From positions 11,769,871 to 11,833,870 of the forward strand of contig NC_060234.1 of assembly GCF_021155775.2 (NCBI RefSeq): a DNA stretch of 64,000 bases, given 5' to 3'. This DNA comes from Neodiprion pinetum (Eukaryota; Arthropoda; Insecta; Hymenoptera; Diprionidae). Shown one piece after another: positions 11,739 to 23,900 of the stretch. Within the stretch, counting starts at the first letter, position 1. Every line of letters starts with the position of its first letter. The notes beneath the pieces were generated by a model. It saw nothing but the letters and a program-made list of their open reading frames with translations. It made no database searches and was not told the DNA's origin. A program made the position numbers and the translations under genes.

Positions 11739-14700
11739 CTAGCATCCTGTGAAGGATTGATCGTCACCGTTTGAAAATTCGGAACTGTTGCCAAAAACAA
11801 CCCTCCTGTAGTTCTTGTAGAGCATTTCCTGTAGCTGTCGGGCGTGATGGGCGTCCCTGGTCTCGCATACGACCTTGACCTCGACGCTGAATATGTCCGA
11901 CATGATCCAGGCCCGCTCGTGCATGATGTCTTTTATGGACACCCCGATGTCGGCGACCATCTTGCAGAGCTCGGAGATCCCTCCTGGACGGTCGGACACC
12001 GTCACTGTGAACTTGAGGAGGCGACCCTCGGCGACAAGTCCGCGCTCCAGGCACCTACCCAGGATCGTCGTATCTATGTTGCCACCGCAGAGGGGGAGGA
12101 CCACTCTAAAACAGATTTTGAACGATGTAGGTGAGGCGGCAACGCCCTCGAAGAGGTGCGGGCTAAGGGATGGCCCGTTTAATGGTTAATTAACTTTCAC
12201 GATTATACTTCGTTTCGGGTCGTTACGTAACGACGCCCGGAAACGACGACGGAATGACGCGCGAACTCTGGATGGAACGACTGACGAAGAACCACCACCC
12301 CCATGCTTCGTTGTTTCTCAAGGATCGCTACTCCTTGCCGTGTACCTACCATCTTCCTGCGGGATCGCGTATCAGAAAACGGGTAAACCGGAGTCCCAGG
12401 AAAAAAGGTCTTACAGGTACTGTCAGGAACATTATGCATTCGAACTACAAGAAATCACATTCCAAGAGCTCGTAAAATTGTACAAAATTGTTTTATGAGT
12501 TACGAAACTACTAAGTTGGTGTGGCATTTGAAACGATGGCGATCGGAACATCGTTCAGCTCTTCGTTGGAGGAACTGAGCCGTTTCTTTCCTAATGAGCT
12601 GCTTGAGAGATGTTGGAATCTTTGGTTGCGAACTCAAATGGTGTCACCTCACCTTTTTCCTTTTAGTTCGTCGAGCTGTCCTGCGAGAATGGCGGCCAAT
12701 CCCATAGCTCCGGCACCCTCGACTATGCACTTCTCATTTTCGACCAACTTCAAGATCGCTATGGCGATCCACTCCTCCTTGACGACGACTAGCTTGTCAA
12801 TCAGCGGATCGGCAGTAACGAAGGCGTTGTAGCCAACCATAGGAACGGCCAGACCATCGGCTAGAGTCGATTCGATTGGTGTGTAAGTTGGACGACCGGC
12901 TGCCCGGGCTGCCGTGAAACTTGCGCACCTGTGGGACTCGACGCCCTGGGAAAAATCGGTGAAAAGTGAAAAAACGGTTCTGAGAGGCCTTTTGGAGAAA
13001 AAGAATAATACAGTTTCGTTACTTTTTAACTTTTTTTCTCTTTTTAACGTGTCACTCGAAAAATTTGCCGTAAAACCCAGAGAAATTAGGAAAATATTTA
13101 GAAGTCACAATATTTTCCTACTTCCACCAGTTTCTTTTAGTATTTATCACATATATTTCGAGTGGCTCATTATAAAAAAAAAAAAAAAATTGTCAAATAA
13201 GGAACTGCTCTGTTATACAGTATTTTAGGATACGTTGGAATTCATGCTTCTGATTCTTCCGATTCTTACTATAACTTTCACATGCGGATGCAGGGTTTTT
13301 ATCGCCAGTGCAACACCGGCGATGAGACCTCCTCCTCCGACAGGAACGACAACGGCATCGATATCTGGAACCTGCTCCACGACCTCCAATCCCAATGTTC
13401 CTTGACCGGCCATGATGTGCGGATGATCGTAGCTGGAGGAGGGAAAGACCGCATATCACACTTGTGACAGTGGACATAGACGCCAAACTGAGTCGGGAAT
13501 ATTGTTCCTACCCGTTGACGTAGACGAGGCCCTTTTCCTTGCCGATCTGCATGGCGTTCTGCTTGGCCTCACCCATGTCCGAACCCTGGACGACGACCGT
13601 TGCGCCGTGCTGTTTGCACGCTGCGATTTTCATGATCGGCGCCACAGCCGGCATCACGACTGTCACCGGTATTCCAAGTTTTGCCCCATGGTAGCAAAGT
13701 GCCAAGGCATGGTTGCCCAGGGAGGCCGATATCACTCCGTTGCGTTTCTGCTCGTCGGAGAGCATCAGCAAAGCGTAGCGAGCGCCTCGCTCCTTGAAGC
13801 TTCCCGTGATTTGCAGGAAGTCCTTCTTCAGGTACAGCTCCATGCCCATGGAGTCCGACAGCCGGGATCTCTGTTCGACGGAGGTTTCGGGTGAGTGTCA
13901 TGAAAAATGATGTTTGTGCAATTGGAAGCGAATCGAAGACTTCCGATTGCTCGATATACAGTGATATTTACATACCGCACATGGTGTGTTGATTATCCCC
14001 GACTTGATTTTGAACGCGGCTGAGGTCACGTCTTCGCAGGTGATTTTTTGCGGATTTCCCTCGACGCAGTAAGGGTCAAAGACTGACTCATCTCCCTGTA
14101 AAATCAAATCGTTGTACGTATATGCGGGCGTAAAACCATTGAGCTACTGCGATAAGGCCAAGCAATATTCAGGTAGTAATTCTTCGGTTCCTTGATTTTA
14201 CATAAATACTCCTGCTGTGCCATATCTCCCTATTATGATAGAATATGGAACGTCGATAGTCTTTTGTCACCGCACATATTGACTCAATGACTCAACGCTC
14301 ATTACTGATAACGCGCGTATATTGGGTCAAAGGTTCATGCTGAGTCAAAAAACCGTTAATCGGTACTTACACCCGTCTCTCTTTGCTTAAAGTCTACGAT
14401 TCACGTTGTTGGTCTTCAAGATCAACTCTGTGATAAATGTTGCTATGATAAATTCGCAGAATCGGTTAATGTTGTCAACCTTGGAATATGGATGTGAATC
14501 ACAAAAAGTATCGAATGCCTGAACGTTAGTCATTGAAACTGTGACAGGACTGTCGTTATTATTCAATGTGATTTCATTTTTTTTTTGTTTACAATACTTT
14601 GTGAAATATGAATCTCAGTGTTATACTTTTCAACTGTGTTACACTTTCGTGAAACCGATAAATCGAAAACCCATTATTGGTAATGTTAATTCGCGTTCGA

Positions 14701-15046
14701 AGATGTGACAACCGATCAAAGTGCATTGTTCAAAACGAGTGCGTGATGGATGAAATTATTTACTTCAATTTCTCACAAGGTACGGAACTTGAACATAAAA
14801 TTCAATCCTAAATTATCCCGTGTAACACCCCCGCCCTACAGTAGAGTTTGATGAAGATTATAAGGGAATTAGATAACTTACCGTAGAAATCGAGGAGACG
14901 GAGATGTTGCTAGTGCTCGAGTAACTCTTGTTAACTCCATTTGAAGCAAACAAGTTAAGAGGCTGACTTGGAAGCTTATTCAAATCCCTCATCTCGCACC
15001 TTGTTTTCAATCTTCGTAGGTGAACTTCAATTACGTTATTGAACAA
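11739..15046 (-). CDS. Threonine/serine dehydratase with ACT domain (6 exons)
   Basis: Predicted PLP-dependent enzyme deaminating threonine (to 2-oxobutyrate and ammonia) and/or serine; the family is cytosolic. Exons: 15046-14882, 14095-13976, 13870-13512, 13432-13270, 12945-12653, 12105-11739. All introns are GT/AG, and the exons sum to 1467 bases, a clean 488 codons plus stop. The PLP lysine lies in GSFKERGA, the substrate loop in SLGNHA, the phosphate-binding loop in VPVGGGGLIAG, and EGAGAMGLAA follows. The C-terminal exon contains an ACT-type regulatory fold beginning LLKFTVTVSDRPGG. No lesion was found, so this is probably the one functional host gene here. The start is the first ATG of the N-terminal exon; ATG 14992 is an alternative. 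The ACT domain favours threonine ammonia-lyase over serine racemase, but specificity cannot be read from sequence alone. Confidence 0.9.
14096..14881 (-). other. First intron of the dehydratase gene
   Basis: A 786-base intron (donor GTAAGT at 14881-14876, acceptor TTTTACAG ending 14096). It contains no repeat or gene that I recognise. Confidence 0.7.
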
Positions 15047-15295
15047 CTAATAACCTGAACTTCAAACGAGATACTGCGCGGGATACGTGTTTTATGGAAA
15101 ATTGCCTCCGACGAATGTAATCGCGAACCTTGTGACCTTAAGCTCGAGTCTCCTCTTGTCGAGAAACTTTACTACTGCTGCACTTACGGATGGGGGTGGG
15201 TTACTTGCTCCACTCGGCAACAGCACGTGCTGTGTCACGTGGCGGTCACTAATCGTCGTCGGCTGTTTCTCGGACGGAACATTTTCATTATATAT

Positions 15296-17104
15296 TGTAA
15301 CGTGGCAGTTCGGTTAGGCCTGCCCGTCGCAAGAGACTCCCTGAACCCTGGGCGAGATCCCGGAATCAGGGTTTAGAAAATCGAGTCGCGAAATAATCCT
15401 AGAGAGCGCCAGAACTGGAGTCACGCACCCGAGCTTCGACAGGGACGAAATAGCGCATTGCGACTAAGATATTTCAGGCTTTTGTTTTTCTTATTTTTTT
15501 TGAGTGCACCGGCTACCCTCCAGCGACCAACTCCGACGCTGAACATCTTTCGAGGCAAGGCGAAACCACGGAGATGTCGCGGGAAGGACACCGAGGCTGC
15601 GGAGGGGAAGGCAACGCAGATCCCTGCAGCGCGGGAATCCAAGGCGGACGCGATTCCCGCTGGGGGCCGGCGCGCCGCAGCCTCCCCGCTCACCCCGCCT
15701 ACGCCCAACCAAGGCAACCGCGAGATACCAGCTAGCGACGAGGGAGCACCACCCCGCCCAACCCCAGGACTATGTAGAGCTGCGCGGGAGACGACATCGC
15801 GATCTAGCCTTAAGTTCTGCGCCGCGTAGAGACGACAGGTGCGCGGCAAGTTGCGCAATCCCCAAAATCGATGACCGATCGATTGTTGCGCATTCTTAGG
15901 GTGATGACGTCACGAAAAATTAGCGCGACGAGATCGGCGTTGCGACCATCCGAGATCACTCTAGTTCTGGCGATTGAGCAAGGTGGTTGAGTAGTTTCGA
16001 GGTCGAGTTGAAGTCGTTTTGCGCCGGTGAAGGAAATTGTTTCGTTGCGAGGACGATGGCTGGGAACCGTCACGAGGGTGTTGGTGAATTCGTTCACTGG
16101 ATGTGGAGCGGTAAGCGCTGTTAACCTTCTTGCGAGAGAATCTCGAGAGATCATTAGTAAAGGCTTGCCGAGGACGAATAGCCAGTGAGGATTGGCGTTA
16201 ACAACTGTACTCGAGATTCTCTAGCCGATACATTTGCTTGGTGACCGTAGCCTGAGTTGCGCGTAAGAGAGTAGCGTTAATTTCGGGGGATACAGGAAAT
16301 CGAGTCGAGTCACGGGTTGAGCCGAGACATTATTGCCTCGAGTTTGAGTGTAACCGAAATCCGTTACACGGGGTCATTTTACTTCGTCCGATACACCCTC
16401 CGTTCTCGTGTAGGTCGCGAGCAGTCTCAAGAGGAGCATTCGAATTCGCGACTGCGTCCCGCCATCGCAGAGAAAGTGAAGCTCGGGTGCGCGTTAATAA
16501 AAATACGCGTTCCTAGAGGAGGGTCGTGGGTGCCGCGACGAGCCTCGCCTCAGTTTAGTTTTTTTCTTTTGGCATAACCAGTTAGTATTAAGTTGGCGAT
16601 TAGCGCCGTTTTGTAGAAAATGATCGCGAGCAGCGCGTCGCGTCCGATTTTGCTTTTGGTTTCTTTTAGTGTGTGAATTAGCGGTCACGAGTAGTATAGT
16701 GACTAGCGCACGTAGGCCGTAGAGGTCTTCGGGATCCCTTCATATTTTTGTTTTCTCCTTTTTTCCCTTCTTGATTGATTATTTTGTTTGCTCGTTCTTC
16801 TTTTTTTTTTGTAAGCTAAGCGCTTGCGTTTGGGATCGCGAGGACAAGCGTCCGCAGTATTGTTATTATTTTTAATTTTTTTTTTGTATTATCACTATTT
16901 TGAAATATACTGTTTAACTTTCTTGCTGCTTTGTGAAATAACTTGTCAACGTACGTGTGGCGTATCTCTCTCTACCCAAAGATTACCCCTCCCCTCTCCG
17001 CGGTACTGAGCTACCGAGCATATGGTCGCGGTATATCGTATTACCGATTTCGAGGCGTGTTGACCACGCCAGGCGCCCAACAAATTTCGCAGTCTTATTG
17101 CAGG
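15296..17104 (+). repeat. LTR-B copy, 3' end truncated at the Foldback element
   Basis: It starts TGTAACGTGGC as in the intact copy at 59249 and is collinear with it for about 1.8 kb, including a GGCGCCCAAC word near 17071-17080. It stops at 17104, about 100 bases short of the LTR end (...CACGTCACA) seen in the other copy, exactly where the Foldback arm begins. It lies 249 bp upstream of the dehydratase ATG in divergent orientation, so it may supply or disturb promoter sequence. Several proline/arginine-rich frames in it are compositional only. Confidence 0.75.
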
Positions 17105-18769
17105 TGCTCTATTAACTTGGAACCCGCCGATGACCAAATGAGATCAAAATTTGCTCAACATATTGTGCTCGTTTTGTGCTGTTTTGTACCGCAAAAAAAA
17201 AGTTTTGTACTATTAGTATTCTCAAAATATGCAAGAAATTAGGAGCGGGTTCCAACTTAATGTTGAGTTAGAACCCGCAAGGTTGGAAGACACTCAACAT
17301 TATGTACTTGTTTTGTGCTATTTTGTGCCACCCAAATAACGTTTTGTACCCTCGTCATTACCGAGATATATGCCTCCGACGAGGTATGCAAACGGCCCAA
17401 CGAGTTCGGGTGGTACGGAACTTGAAGCATTCGTTTTGTGCTATTTTGTGCCACCCAAATGACGTTTTGTACCCTCGTCATTAACGAGATATATGCCTCC
17501 GACGAGGTATGCAAACGGCCCAACGAGTTCGGGTGGTACGTAACTTGAGGCATTTGTTTTGTGCTACTTTGTGCCTCCCAAATAACGTTTTGTACCCTCG
17601 TCATTACCGAGATATATGCCTCCGACGAGGTATGCAAACGGCCCAACGAGTTCGGGTGGTACGGAACTTGAGGCATTCGTTTTGTTCTACTTTGTGCCAC
17701 CCAAATAACGCTTTGTATCCTCGTCATTAGCGAGACATATGATGTAATTACTTCACGCCAATGCATAAACGGAGCCCGCAGACCTGTACGAATTGTTTCA
17801 TTTTTCTTCGGGTATGTGTCGCAAAGATCAAGCTTTGTGCTAAAAAAGGCGGAAAAAGACGAAAAGAGGCGAGATGTCAACCCCCAGAATCGAACTGTCA
17901 CAACTCAGAAAGACCTCGTTTCTTCAAAACTGCCATAAATATATCCACCATCAAATGAAACCGACCAATGAATACCGCAGATTGATCATGACAATGTCTG
18001 TTGATGGTAACAGTATAATGATGAATGTTGCCAACCATATTTTGTTCACTCGATAAATCTGAGTTTAGGCCTCTACACCGATGGCAAGGTAATGGTTATC
18101 GTAGAGGTTTTTTTTTGTTTTTACTTAATTTTTTTTTGTTTTTTTTCGTTTTTTTTGCAATTTAAAATTTTTTTTAATTTTTTTTATGTATTTTTTCAAT
18201 TTGTTTTTCATCATTTTTTTATTATTATTTTCTCTGATCATTTTTTATTATTGTTTTTTTTCTAATCTGTTTTTCAATCTTTTTTCTTATTTATTTTAAT
18301 TATAATTTTTTTTTTTCAGTTCCGAATTTTCCCATAATTATATTCATTTTTTTTTTACGGTATCGTAATTTTTTTAAGATATTTTTTTTTCTTGCAACAA
18401 AAATGTACTTTCAGTTTGTGTCCTTTAGAAAATATATTTTTAGTATTCTATATGTAATATAATGTGGAAGATGATACGTACTTTACCTGATCAATTCAGT
18501 CGGTACATGTATATGTATGTATAATGTTGAATACGAGGTCGAATACTGATAATATTACTATAGTTGAAATAATAATAATATTAAAATACAGTGAATCTGT
18601 TACCTTTTATGGTGTTGAGTTTTTTGCAGTTCGATTTCTCTCGAACTCTTACATCTATTACTTTATGCTCACCATCGGGTCTGTGTGCATTTTTCATGTT
18701 ATTGTTTGTACGTTGTCGCATTTATTTCGGTACGTTGTATTGTGCATAACATATTTATTGACTCATAAC
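17105..18769 (+). repeat. Left inverted arm of the Foldback element
   Basis: Reverse complement of 24575-26253 with only scattered differences and a few small indels in poly-T tracts. In order it holds a unique terminal 180 bp, an array of 123-bp repeats (about 17300-17757), a spacer with a GAGCCCGCAGACCTGTA word, a very T-rich tract (18108-18380), and an 86-codon frame (18524-18784) also present in the other arm. Arm identity ends at TGACTCATAA. Confidence 0.9.
17300..17757 (+). repeat. 123-bp tandem repeat array, about 3.7 units
   Basis: The phrase beginning GTTTTGTACCCTCGTCATTA starts at 17341, 17464 and 17587, with a variant (GCTTTGTATCC) at 17710, giving an exact 123-bp period. Because 123 is a multiple of three, a 214-codon minus-strand frame (17901-17257) stays open as 41-residue repeats. 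Confidence 0.9.
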
Positions 18770-20951
18770 TCATATATATCGTAGACGTTTTTTTTCATTT
18801 TAATTTTATTTTATTACTTTTTTGCAGTTTCTTCAATATTTGAGAAAATTATTATAAATAAATATGCATATAAGAATAAAAATTATAACCGATCACAAAA
18901 ATACAAATTCCAATTCCGACATGAAAAAACTAAAAAAGTGCGAAAAAAATAGTAAATATAGAGATCCCATTATCGTGTGGTGCTCAAAAATCATGTTTCA
19001 AGTCGTAGAATTGGTGTGAATTTTTTCAGATTTTTGAAAATGGCATTTTCGAAATAGGTTTTTCGATTTTTTTTCAATTTCACTGGTGGTTGGAAAAATC
19101 TGAAAATAATTCTAAGACCGTTTTTGGTCGGTAACAACGTCATACTAAAAAATGATCAAAATCGAAGGGGTGAGGTACATGGAGTGCAAAGTTGACGTGG
19201 AATGTCCCACATATAAGTTACTGAAATTGAATAAAATGTATGTTTGAATTAAATATTCTTGTTAAATGACCGTTTTATTCATCGAAATGTTGTTTAAATC
19301 AATGATTTATGTCTATTGTCGTTCGGAAATTGGCAAATTCTCAATTGTTAGTAATATGCATTATTTATATGTCATAATCCCTCCCTTATTTGGGTAGTTC
19401 AATAATCATTTAATTCGAAAAAGTATGTTTTTAATCATTTCCTGTAGATATTTTTAGGATAGATAGTATTTCTTGGCGCTTTGAATATTTCGAAGTCGAA
19501 GGTGTTTATATTATTTTGTAGATAAAGGCTGCTGGGCTAGGCGTTCGACCGTAGGGGTATGCCTTTTTCTCCGTGCAGTTTTCTAACACATGGCCTCCAG
19601 AACATTCCTGTAACCACTCGAAAAGCAATAAAATTTTTGAAACTGTAGCAGTTTTTTCAGAGAAAAGAACTCTATTATTCTCCAAAGAATATTATTCGTA
19701 TCTTCAAACCTTATTATTAGGGCTAGCGTATATTCGAAGCGATATAATTATTCAAGCTTATACTTCAAAAAATTGTTGTAGGTAACCATATCAAATATAT
19801 GAAAGCAATTACTACTGTATTTACTTCGAACATTCGCTTAAAAATGCGACGTAACACGTACATACATTGTAACAGCTGATCCTCTCTCTCTCTCTCTCTC
19901 TCTCGACTTTATCGCCTTTGCTGACCACGCGTGGCGCTACGGTTGTACTCGAGTATTATTAGTTCGTATCTAGCTGCTTGGCGGAGGCGCCCCACTGCGC
20001 ATACGTGTGAGTCAGTTCGTCCGCACGTTTCTCTTCGTAAGGTGTCGTAGCCCGAGCAGTAGAGGTATTCGGCGAATGATATTTGCTGTCACGAGTATCT
20101 CTGTGTCCAATACGCAGCGATCTTTTTGTGCAATGCTTTCGGGTTTGATAGCCCACAGGGTTCTCAGAAAAAACAGATTACAGTTTCACGAGACGGATCT
20201 ACGCGTATATGTATATGTATAACTATATAATCATATACATATATAAGTGAAAACAATACAAATATTTATTCTTATTAAACTCACAAAAGTTTTGATTGCT
20301 ATACTAGCTTTATTCTTATTATACTTACAAAAGTTTTGGTTTCTGTAGTATGCGCTGGCGTATTTTCACTATCAGTAATTATAATACATTGAAATATATA
20401 TTGAATACAAAGTTTGTTTTTATACGAGGCGTATTTTTTATTTCGGTTATATACATGTATCATCTTTTCTTCCTTACGTTCTACCTTATGCTTTCTAGAA
20501 TGAAATCGGATTTTTAAACTTTTCTCCCTTTCATTTCGAACCAAAATCTATATGCGCACGGCTCTTTATTGAAATCACCCTCGATTATCTTCTTCACTTC
20601 CATTTCCAGACTCATAACCGGATTTCGTTCTTTTTGCAGCTCATCTATCCAGATTTTCCTTCCCTGCCTCGTCACTCCCTCAGCTGATGACAATTCCATA
20701 CATGGTACAGGTTTCCTTCACTTTCTGCATATACCGTACATATTTACCACCTTCCCTACCTTCATTGTTACGATATACCATCCTTTACCTACATTGCCAT
20801 ATCTAAGTCCCGCGTATTGTTCTGTGGTATATTCGTATTCGGATAAACAAAACGAAACCTTTTTCGTACGATCAAGTCTGCAGAAATTCCATAGATTTCT
20901 AGGCATATTCGCACTAAGTATTGTGAACTACCTTATATCTATGGTGAAACT
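18770..20951 (+). other. Foldback internal non-coding region
   Basis: This lies between the left arm and the transposase ATG. It contains AT-rich sequence, a (CT)n run (19881-19904) and a moderately GC-rich block (about 19905-20200) that could hold the promoter or 5' UTR. No protein motif is recognised. Confidence 0.5.
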
Positions 20952-23900
20952 ATGCCGAGGCCGCGCACATTTCCCGATGACGAGTTTCGTTCTTTACTCG
21001 CTAACGAAATCGATGCGGTATATTTAGGCAACGGTAGTGTAGCAGGAAAGAGTTCTGAAGTATGGAAGCGATTGAGCGAAGGAATGAAAACAAAAAACGT
21101 TTCTCCTGTTTACTGCTATACCATCGTGAAGGAGAACCGATACGGCTTGCGAGAATATTTTAAGCTCAATAAGTTGCCTACAACGGTGATAGAAGAAGAA
21201 GAAGAAGAAGATGTATCGTTGAATAATACAGCGAATACTACTGATGCGAGCACGAATATGCCTAACACTACCATAAGTACTTCAAGAGATACTAGCTCAT
21301 CGTCAGATGCACCTTACAGTGAAAGTTTAAAGGAGCAACACGACCCGCAAACAACATCTAAAGATTACCAAGAAAGAAAATTCACCATCAAATTTTCGTC
21401 AAAGGCGTGGAAAGGTATTGCTCCCGAAGTAGTCACTTATAGAGACATCCGCAGGAATGGTTTCCGAAAATACAGTGTCTTAAAACGTCGGAAGTGGACG
21501 CATATTGTAACCAACCGACTTTGGAAACAATTGAAATTGCCGTGCAAGATTAGCTTCAAAGGGGGCAAGGCAAATAAATCCTCGAAAAGTAAATACTTGT
21601 CGATAAATGGTACTTGTACTTTTTGCAAAGCGAAATTCGTAGCATACGTGGATCACAAGCCCAACTCAAACGACAAAGTCCTCATGAAATGTACTTATAA
21701 AGGAGTATTCACAAGAGCCCATCCCGCGAACTTAAAAAGGAAATTAGCTGGTGCCGCAAGGAAGACAGCGGTGAAGAAAATGACGTGCGAGAATGTGGCA
21801 GCGAGTGCATTGCAAAAGCAACTCGCGAATGATCTTATGACATTTGGAGACCCGGTACCAAGTCACTTACCTTCGACCAACATACTCAGAGTCGCTAAGT
21901 GTCAAGCTTTGAAGAAATCGCGCTTGCATGCTGATCCGATAATAGCGATAGCCAAAGCAATGTACATTGCACCATATCAGGGAGTTATCCGAGATGTCGC
22001 GTATGATAAATTTTACGTACGGTACCACAGTACAGCGCAATTGCATGTATACCGCAATTATTGTAAAACCACTCCAATTCATAGGCTAATGATCGATGCG
22101 ACTGGTGGAGTGGTTAAGAGGCTTGTAAGACCTGATGGCACAAAGTCCGGAAATATTTTTTTATACAGTGCCGTCGTGCGAGACGCCACATCGCGCAAAA
22201 TTTACCCCGTGTGTTCCATGCTCTCAGAGCGACATGATACAGAATCTATCCGGCACTGGTTGTCTATGTGGCAACGTGACGGGGTTCCGACACCTCGTGA
22301 GATCGTAGTCGACATGTCTAAAGCTTTGATGTCAGCTTGTATTCAAGCGTTCACAACATTTCCATCGCTGAATGCTTATTTACACGAATGTGCTAAAATC
22401 CTTCGTCGCGAGGATTGTATGGCTCCTAATCTACCAGCGTGTTTTCTTAGAAATGATGTAGCTCACGTTGTTAAAATGATGACAATGTGGTCAAGTTTGC
22501 GTGGGCAGCTCCGACGAACCCGACAATTTTACTTGAGAAGTTTGGGTCAAGTTATACAATCGGAAGACGTTAATGACCTTTTTAGAATATTGTCAGATAT
22601 TATTACTGTTGCTTGCAATGCTACCGAGGGAGATGACGAAAACACAGGTCTGCCCACACCTTGCGAAGTTAGCAAGAATGCCCTTCTTAAAAGGATAGGT
22701 GGGATTAATTCGGCAGATAATGAGAATTTTACAGAAGAAGAAACTCAAATCTGTGATATCTCGGACATTGAAATGTGCCCGGGGAATCCATTCACCGCTC
22801 GGGTACAGGAAATCGTCAGAAATGTTAAGAGTAAAAGTGACACTGGGACAAGGGGGAACCAACAAGCATTACCCAAACTTGTTGACGATATTTTGCAAGT
22901 AGCACATTTGATTCCCGTATTTACTGCCATTATGGTACCCTATTATGGTTACGGAAACCCAACGGCCTCCAGCGCTTCGGTAGAATCGAATTTCAACGAT
23001 ATCAAAAACAGAGTTTTCCAACATATGACTCTGCCCTTACGCGTTGATGATTTCATGCTTCATCATATCAAATCAATCGAAGGCTCCATGAAACTTGCTG
23101 CAGCAAATTTCGTGCAGGAAGAGGACGACGCACCACGATATGGCACAGATGTTGAAGAAGATTCTATTCGCAATGAGGAATATACAAATTCCGACATCGA
23201 AATAGATGCAACTTCAACGCTTAAGTCCAATGATGAGTTCGATAATACAGACGATTTTCCTCCGTGTGATAAATCGGTTGAAATCTCTCCTCTCGTAAAC
23301 GGTACGGTTGTAGCGTCAAAACTTATTCGAAACGAGCTAGACCCGTTAGTTGATCGTAGATTAGAGATGTCCGAAATTGAAAACTGGCGCAATTTAGGCG
23401 AAGAAAAGACAAAGCGAAAGCGTAAATCGTATCTCGAGCCGAATTCTGAATGGCTTCACGTCGATCTCTCTCAAGTTAAACCCGTTGTTCCAATTGGAAT
23501 TTTGAAAATTGGCCACGACCGTACTCTGCAGCCAGTTATGCGGGGCGGGAAGAAAACTCTGTTATCAAATACATGTTCATTCGATTCATCCACACAGATC
23601 TTTTGTACCGCGTATTGTGACAGTGATCCGTACAAAAAATACGTCGATAGCGCAACGAACTATGCCATTGGAAAACTTGCCGCTGATATCGTACAAAAAG
23701 GTATATCTGCTACTACGTACAAGCTTCGAGCGGAAATACTATTCCCGCTTTGTCGTTCCGTTAGGCTACCAAGTGGACTGATGCAAATGAAGTGCGATAT
23801 GCCAGTGTCAAAATTGTTGTCACATGTAATGAAAGGTCATTCTAGCGCCAAGGAAACAAACCAGTGCTCTGACACAGAATGTCCCAATGCGGTTAGAGTG

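Noticed and set aside
11844..12189. Plus-strand open frames across the last dehydratase exon
   Set aside because: They are antisense shadows of the ACT-domain exon; codon pattern and splice sites support the minus strand.
13502..13894. 130-codon plus-strand frame
   Set aside because: It lies opposite the PLP-binding exon of the dehydratase and has no own motif.
15421..15858. Arg/Ala/Pro-rich minus-strand frame in LTR-B
   Set aside because: GC-rich LTR composition. A similar frame in the other LTR-B copy (59441-59809) reflects sequence homology; I saw no clear synonymous bias.
17302..17757. CRISPR-like array
   Set aside because: The 123-bp units are contiguous tandem repeats without spacers, in a eukaryotic transposon arm.
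18524..18784. 86-codon frame in the Foldback arm as a membrane protein gene
   Set aside because: It is hydrophobic and present in both arms, but AT-rich with no start context or known motif; arm identity alone explains its preservation.
19882..19904. (CT)n run as a regulatory GAGA site
   Set aside because: A simple repeat; there is no independent evidence of function.
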